Assembly: GCA_019022495.1 (NCBI GenBank)
Contig: JAFEKR010000001.1
Location: forward strand, 2,604,001-2,668,000
DNA: 64,000 nt
DNA from: Epichloe hybrida
Taxonomy: Eukaryota > Ascomycota > Sordariomycetes > Hypocreales > Clavicipitaceae
Direction of reading: 5' to 3'
The notes beneath the pieces are model-generated. The model ran no database searches. It worked only from the letters and a program-made list of their open reading frames with translations, and had not been told where the DNA came from. Position numbers and translations under genes: made by a program. Below are positions 57,580-64,000 of this stretch, one piece after another. The first letter of the stretch is position 1, and every line of letters begins with the position of its first letter.

Positions 57580-59050
57580 TAACCTAAGATAGCTTTAAGT
57601 AGCTTTATAGAGGAAAAGAACCTATAGGAAGTTTAATAAAGGTAAAGAAAAGAGGCCTAAATCCTATAGAGAAAAGGACCTCTCTTATACTTAAAAGAAA
57701 GGGGAGGGAGATAAATTAAAGCTATAGCTTAAAAAATAAAGTATAATGCAAAAAGTTAAGAGAATAACTAAAGATTAACTTAGGCCTAGGACTGCTTAAA
57801 GCCTAGGTTAGGATTACCCTCCCCTTATAGCTTGTAAATATAACTAGGTGCTTTAACTTTATAACATATATAAGCTAGAGATAAGTTAAAAATAATTAAA
57901 AAGTAAGGCTATAGAAGTGTTTTTATAAAAGTAAACCTAAAGTAAAGAATCTCTATAAATCTAATTTTACGTTACTATAAGGTAAAGTAAAGAGACCTAG
58001 GGTAGTAGTAAAATAGACTTAATCCTACACTAGCTAGAGATAAAAGACTTTTATTATAGTATTTTTCCTTTGTTTTCTCTTTTTAGATAAAAATTTCTAT
58101 AGGATAAGGCTAGTATAAGCTAGTAATAAACACCTATAATAAGTATTAATAAGAGCGGCGTAGACTTAGATTAGGGCTAGCGCTAGCCTACACATAAATA
58201 TAAGAGAGTTTTTTTCTCCTTATTAAGGGTTTTCCCTTCTAACTTAGTAGTAGGAGTACTAGTGCTAGCCTTACATAGAGCTAGCTAGTGTAAATTATAT
58301 ATATATATATATAATCTAGCTAATAGTTTATATATTCTTTACACTAGCTAGCTAACTATGTAGCTATTCCTAGTACTCTATTTGCTTAGTTAAGAGGGAA
58401 AACCCTTTACTAGGAAGAAAAACCCCCTTATGTTTATTAATAAGCTAGCGCTAACTCTCTTCTAGGTTTACGCCGCATTAGGTGTAATTAATTATAGGTG
58501 TTTAGTGCTAGCTTACGCTAGCCTTATCCTAAAGAAAATAAAAAAGAAAGGAAAAAGTATAGTAATAGTCCTAACTAGCTCCCTTTAGTACTAGTTTAGT
58601 CTTACTTAGACCTAGCTTTATATCTCTTACTTTACCTTAAGGTATAGTAAATTTAGATTTATAATAATAATTTACTTTTTATTTACTTTACTTCTAACTT
58701 TTCTAGTGCCTTACTTTTTAGCTAAATCTAACCTAGTACTAGTCTAAATATCTTATAAAGTCTAAGTATATAGTTTTATTTAATTATAGTAAGGGGTAGG
58801 TAATTTAGGCCTAGTAACTAGGTGGTTTTACTCCTAGATTAATTATATACTATCTATGTGTTTACTTATCTTATGCTTTATTTTCTAGCTAATATTATAG
58901 TTAGTCCCCTCCCCTCCCTCTCTTAAGTATAAAAAAGAGCTTCTCTTTCCTTAAGGTTTTAATCTTTTTTCTCTTCTTATAATAAATTTCCTATAGGTTC
59001 TTTTCTTTCCTATTCCTTTTAGAAGCTATTTAAGGCTTCTTTAGTCTAGT
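57580..59050. repeat. 1.5-kb imperfect palindrome, axis near 58,316
   Basis: Paired inverted blocks occur at matching distances from the axis: AAGAACCTATAGGAA near 57636 with its complement near 58995; GGATAAGGCTAG near 58099 with its complement near 58530; GCGGCGTA near 58155 with its complement near 58470; GCTAGCTAGTGTA near 58281 with its complement near 58340. The centre is an AT dinucleotide run. Arms of about 700 bp are mismatched mainly by transitions. Confidence 0.75.
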
Positions 59051-60649
59051 GCTAGTTTAAATACTAATATTTTATATAAAAAAACACGCTATAATATTAC
59101 TAAGCTTTATAAGTACCTTATTTTTAGTGCTATTTTAACTCTAATTTACCTAGGAACTTATAACCTTAGATAAGTATTTAAGGAAGTCCTTAACCTAGAA
59201 GTAATTAAATTAAGTAAAGGTAAAAGGCCTAGAAGTAAGTCCCCTTTACCTTTATTTTACCCTATTTCTAGGTTTAACCTAGGGTAGCTAAGTAAGCTAT
59301 AAGAGATTTAGTGTATGTCCTATAAGATATAATCTATTAAAAATAAGGGCTATTAGTACTATAATATTATTAGTAAGTTAGTTTATTTCTAGTCTAGGGG
59401 TAAGGCTAATTTATATATAATGGGGTAATATCTAATGCCTATTTTAATTATTAGGTTTATAATTATATATATATTAAGGTAATATTAACTCCTATGCTTA
59501 TTTTAAGCTTACTCTAGTGCTAATTTACTTATAGCTAAATATTACTAGCTAGTAAGGGGAATATTAGTAGTTAGTTAAGACTTAGGCTAGTATAGTTACT
59601 AGGAGTAATATAAGTGGTTTTACTTTAGCTTAGTAGTAGCTTTATTTTATAGCTAACTTTAATTATCTAAGCCTTAGAGGACTATATAGCTTAGGTTAAG
59701 AAACTTTATACTAAAAACTATACTAAGAAAAAATAGGGTATTACTATAGTAAGCCTAGACTTAGCTAGGTCTAGATCTATAGAGAAATAATATAATAAGG
59801 TTATCTTTTAGCTCTAGTAGCTTAATACCTAAGTAGTAAAAATAAACTAGCTCCTAGCTACTAGCCTATTAGCTAAGGGTAAGAGTAAGGTAATAGAGAA
59901 TATAATCCTTATTCCTAAGGAGAAATAGGGCTAATTCTAGGTTAGTAAAGGGGTAGTAATAAGCTAGTGTAAAATAATACCTATGGTTTTTTTTAACTTA
60001 AAATTAATCTAATAACTATTCTAGACCTATAGTCTTCCTATTATAGTGTGATTTTACCTTATATCTAGCTTACCTCTATAGCTACACTATTTTACCTAGT
60101 GCCTCTCTCTAGTTATCTATAGTATTTATTTATTAGTTAGTTTAGTTACCTCTAGGGTAGCCTAGATCCTCCCCTAGTTTATATTAACTAAAGGCTAGGT
60201 CTTATGCTAATATATAGTATTAGAGTCTTCTTATACTAAGGAATCACTTTATAATATATCTTACCTTTAGGGGATTATCTAGGGCTAGCCTTACCTCCTA
60301 TATATCTCTAGGCTATCTTATTTAGGGGTATCTATAGTTATAGTTAGCGTAGTTAATAATTATATAGTACTAGTCTTTAATTATATAACTATAGCTATAT
60401 AAAGGCAAAGCTACCCTAGGAATATACCTTTAGAAGAGGAACTTATTAAGGCTAATCTTTCCTATATATAATTATACTATTATAAAGGAGATATACTTAT
60501 TAAGCCTAGTATAAAATTTCTAGATTTCCTTTAGGTTATAAGTAAGTAAGTAGTTCTCTATTAGCTCTCTCCTATGCTTATATTATCTTTATTACCTATT
60601 AAAATACTAGTTTTCCTATCTTTTCTTTTACTTCTTATATAGTTATATA

Positions 60650-63400
60650 TTTAGTTTATTATTAGTAAGTAAGGGTTTTCTTCTATATTATAGTACTATT
60701 TACACTAAGTTAGCTATAGCCTATATCTTATTTATTATTTTACTAAGTATAATCCTTTCCTTAAACTTTTACTTTATTTTATTTAGGTAAAGGTCTATGG
60801 GGGGATATAGGTTTTAACTTCTAGCTAAGTAATTAGTATAGCCTTAAACACTCTAGCTATAGTCTAAAGATAAGTTAATTAGTTTACTATAAAACTTCTA
60901 ATTATTCCTTATAGTTTTCCTCCCTTCTTAGTTAGAGTATAGTAAGCACTTACCCTATAGGTAAGAATAGGCTAGATTACTTATATATATATAAGCTAGG
61001 TATCTTTAAAGCTAATGCCTTATGCTAACGCTACTAATATAAAGAGTATAAGCTATTACTAAGCTAGTTTTCCCTTAAGGATATTCTTATAAGCACTCTA
61101 GTTAAGTTTTTTATTTACCTATACCCTAAGGAATTAGTATGCCTTTATTAGCGCTATTTTCTCTATACTAAGCTAGACCCTAGCCTATAAGGGCTTATAG
61201 GCCTTACTAAAGTATATAAGTTTAGTTTTTACTAGGTTAAACTTTACTTTTACTTCCTTTACCTATTCCTTATAAATCTTCTAAGTAGCCTTAAGTTTTC
61301 TTTAGATTTATACTATATTTTTACTAAATACTATAATATTTATATTATTAGTAAATCTAATTACTACTATACCTAGGATAGCTTAGAGGTATATATAAAG
61401 TTTTATAAAGTAAAGAAAAAAAAGAATTAGTAAAAGAGAAGATTCTTATAAGGTACTAGCCTTAATCTTAAAGGGTCTAAAGAGTTCTTTATTAAAGCTA
61501 AGCTAGCTTATTTTATTTACTAGGAAGCTTTATATTATAGCTATTAGCTAGTAAGGGATTCCTATTAGAATTAGTAAGTAAATTAAGTATAGGTAGCTAA
61601 CTTTATTAAAAGTAAATAAGATATTTATTTAGGTAAGTAAGGTAATTTTACCCTTACTTTAGGCCTCTCTTACACACTTTACTAAGACCTTAATTATAGT
61701 CTTTATTAACCTATTTATCCTATTCCTTATCTATAGCTTTAGGAGAAGTTCTTTTACCTTAGTAAAGGCTATAAGTTACTTTATAATTACTACTTCTATA
61801 ATTTTTCCTATAATATTTAGTAAGGAGATAGGCCTTTAAGTATTAGCTTTCCTTATCTCTTTTATTATCTTACCTAGTTTCCTAATTACTATTACTCTAG
61901 TAGTCTAGAATTAGGCTAGGAAATACCTTACTTTAAGGATAGTATTTAGGAGCTAAACTATAGCTTCTTTTACTAGCTTATTATAGGCCTTAATAAGGCT
62001 TACTAGGAGCTTATTATTACCTAGTGCTTTCTAGCTAGCTATATCTAATATAATATCTAATATCTCTTCTAGTTTAAACTAGTTATTATCTAGGAATAGT
62101 GTGTTATTTAGCTCTAGGAAGGTAAGGTCTAGGATTTAGAAGAGGTTTACTATAGGCTTAGGGAAAAACCTTAGTGCTAGTATACTTACTTTATTCTTAT
62201 ATATAGTAGCTAGGTTTAGGTTATTTTTAGTTCTTTTTAGCTCTAGTAGCCTAGGTAATTCTAGGGGGGCCTAGCTTTAGAGCTAGGCTTATCTCTCTAG
62301 TCTTTACACTCCCCTATCCTTTCTTTATATATTAGCCTTTTATAGGGTGTCTCTTTATATGTTTTTTCTCTTAGTTTTAATAACCTATTCTTAGTCCTTA
62401 TTTACCTTAGTATAGGCTTACTAGTTTACTTCTATTCTCTATTATCTTTATTATCTCTTTACTTATTTAGCTTTAGTAACTACCTCTTTAGCTATCCTTA
62501 ATTACTATACCTCTAGGCTAAGGAGCCCCTAGGGCTTTTATAAGGCTACCTTATCCACTATTTATTAAAGGTTTATAATAAGCTAGGTAGTGTATGTGTT
62601 TATCCCTTCTTTATCTTATAGATCTAGGGCGTTTTTAGGTTAAAAGCATACCACTACCTTTGCCTTTATATACGGTTTATCTATTATATTCCACGTGTAT
62701 CTAAGGGCCTATAGGATATTATCTTATAGGCTAGTAAAGATACTAATTAGCTATAGGATATAGTTAGATTTAGTAAGGTTTTTTACTTCTTTATAGTAAA
62801 CTTAGATATCTAGGGTTACCTACGCTAGGTCTATAGTACTATCCCTATTATCCTTATATTATCTAGTTAGTTCCCCTTAGGGCATTACTAGTCTAAGCCT
62901 TTACTAGCTTATAAGTTTTAGTAGCTTATTTGCTTTATTAGTGGTTTTATCTAGCCTATCCTAGAGAGAATACTTTTAGTTAAAATCTCCTATAAATACG
63001 CTCTAGTTATATAATGTCTTTATATTAATATCTTATATAGGGGTGTTTTAGTTATTACTATAACCTTTTAAATAGAGGGAATAGATATTAATCCTATGAA
63101 TTTCCACTAGTAACTAGTTAGGCCCTCCCTAGGCTAACTATAACCTTATATTATGTTTTTTATTAATATATATAGTATTATACTTATTATAGTATGTAAG
63201 TTAGAACTAGGTAAGGCCTAGGATAAGGGGCTATAGATATTTTATATATTCTTACTCTTAGATTATTATTATATTTATATTAGTTTAGTAATAGAGTGTA
63301 ATATATATTAGGCTATCTTTCTTATTTATATTTTAGAAGAGGACTTGTAATATTACTATATTAATTAGGGGGGTAGTAGTAAGTCTTAGCTATTCTATAC
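60650..63400 (-). mobile_element. RIP-inactivated LINE (Tad1/I-like), endonuclease and reverse transcriptase
   Basis: Read on the minus strand, LINE motifs are visible with many C-to-T and G-to-A changes and stops. A GDFN endonuclease motif relic is at about 62,975-62,990, followed by a region like LDKTTNKANKLL. The reverse transcriptase QGSPLSP motif has become a stop, Glu, Ser, Ser, Leu, Leu, Leu at about 61,425-61,450. The catalytic FADD motif now reads FTNN inside GIVVIRFTNNINIIVFSKN at about 61,320-61,380. A thumb-like KEVKVKFNLVKTKLIYFSKA lies at about 61,195-61,270, and a PP-containing region at about 60,790. It cannot encode an active protein. Ends are not defined; ORF1 was not found. 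Confidence 0.8.
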
Positions 63401-63518
63401 TAGTTTTATTCTAGCCCTAAGTTATTTTGCGTAGCGCCTAATGCTCCTAGCTCTTAGCTATTTAGCGCTTTACTTTGCGTTTATAGGTTAACCCCTCTTT
63501 CTTCCTATTATTACTATA

Positions 63519-63775
63519 TGTCATAGTCTAGCCCTAAGGGCTAATCGCGGGTACTTGCGCTACCATGTGGGTTTAACCCCAATTCTGTTACGCCATACAA
63601 AAGAATACGCATTGCATAAGTCATCATTTACTTGTGCAATTGACACCTATATTACTAGGTCTAGGCAAAGCCTAAATCATCACATAGGCCCTTTCCCTAG
63701 GTGACCTTTCCATTAACCCCTTCTAACCCCTTATAAGCTAGCAATACCCCGCATCCCCTAGGGACTCTCTTTTCT
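63519..63775 (+). repeat. GC-retaining dispersed repeat, copy 2 (SINE-like)
   Basis: It starts TGTCATAGTCTAGCCCTAAG and carries GGTTTAACCCC about 46 bases after TAGTCTAGCCC. The end shares AGCTAGCAATACC and a GGGAC(T/C)CTCT stretch with copy 1. Confidence 0.65.
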
Positions 63776-63881
63776 ATCCCTGTAAGCCTAGGAAGAACCC
63801 CGTTGTGGCTGCCCTATAGTGCACCTTTTTTTTTGTACACGCAGCTAGTTTAAACCTATGACCTTAGGTGACTTGTGCAAA

Positions 63882-64000
63882 TGTCATAGTCTAGCCCTAA
63901 GGGCTAATCGCGGGTGCCTGCGCCATCATGTGGGTTTGACCCCAATTCTGTTGCGCCATACAAAAGAATACGCATTGCACAAGTCATCATTTACTTGTGC
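63882..64000 (+). repeat. GC-retaining dispersed repeat, copy 3, cut by window end
   Basis: It starts TGTCATAGTCTAGCCCTAAG and has GGTTTGACCCC, the closest of the three to a Pol III B box. It follows copy 2 by about 363 bases start to start. Confidence 0.65.

Larger units (their letters stand above)
51457..64000. other. AT-rich, RIP-decayed repeat block
   Basis: Immediately after the CoA-transferase stop the sequence becomes AT-rich, with very many TA, CTAG and stop codons, and stays so to the window end except for short GC-retaining pieces. No credible protein gene is present. Sub-features are listed separately. Stretches not otherwise explained are 51457-51605, 56790-57540 and 59060-60640, where I see only AT-rich decayed sequence; 57510-57545 is a short GC-retaining piece. 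Confidence 0.85.

Noticed and set aside
53247..63775. A 10-kb LTR retrotransposon bounded by copies 1 and 2
   Set aside because: The LINE and nested TIR elements lie inside, a third copy follows immediately, and no gag-pol motifs were seen.

Overview
The window is nuclear DNA of a filamentous ascomycete. Genes carry short (about 50-150 nt) GT-AG introns with fungal branch sites, intergenic spaces are 0.3-2.3 kb, there are no operons, and the products (PalF, Shr3, TspO, REV1, Jac1, fungal GT31 and WSC proteins) are typical of Pezizomycotina. Protein character suggests Sordariomycetes, most likely Hypocreales and perhaps Clavicipitaceae; this is recognition from memory, not a search result. Many of the supplied reading frames start at GTG, TTG or CTG, so I re-chose starts at ATG and rebuilt exons by hand, requiring the reading phase to close across every intron.

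Positions 1-51,456 form a GC-balanced gene-rich region with about 25 genes. In order: DUF3712 membrane protein (-), flavocytochrome b2-type dehydrogenase (-), Jac1 (+), PalF arrestin (-), DEAD-box helicase (+), Cdc6/Cdc18 (-), adenosine-deaminase-like protein (+), TspO (+), ornithine-type mitochondrial carrier (-), Shr3 (-), F-box pseudogene (+), GPI-type WSC protein (+), REV1 (-), RED-type splicing factor (+), nucleoside hydrolase (+), thiamine-pyrophosphate-type carrier (-), metallo-beta-lactamase fold protein (-), a fungal protein of unknown function (+), a C-terminally truncated FAD oxidase (-), a SnoaL-like protein (-), and a GT31-like glycosyltransferase (+). From 45.7 to 51.5 kb, four small-molecule enzyme genes sit together: 2,3-dihydroxybenzoate decarboxylase (-), SnoaL-like (+), alpha/beta hydrolase (-) and family III CoA-transferase (+). 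This may be a small aromatic-acid catabolic cluster.

At about 51,460 the composition changes abruptly to an AT-rich, CTAG-rich block with no credible gene, which runs to the window end. It contains: a 1.6-kb minisatellite open in several frames on both strands; three copies of a GC-retaining, possibly tRNA-derived repeat; a 3.3-kb element with 125-bp terminal inverted repeats; inside it a 2-kb foldback element and a 409-bp MITE, both with hAT-like CAGAG ends, the MITE with a perfect 8-bp target duplication; a 1.5-kb imperfect palindrome; and a LINE (Tad1/I-like) on the minus strand whose endonuclease and reverse transcriptase are still readable through C-to-T and G-to-A changes, including the catalytic Asp-Asp now Asn-Asn. 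This is what repeat-induced point mutation (RIP) leaves behind.

The housekeeping genes look unrelated to one another in function. The most interesting parts are the nested, RIP-decayed repeat block with its internal dating evidence and the enzyme group next to its border.
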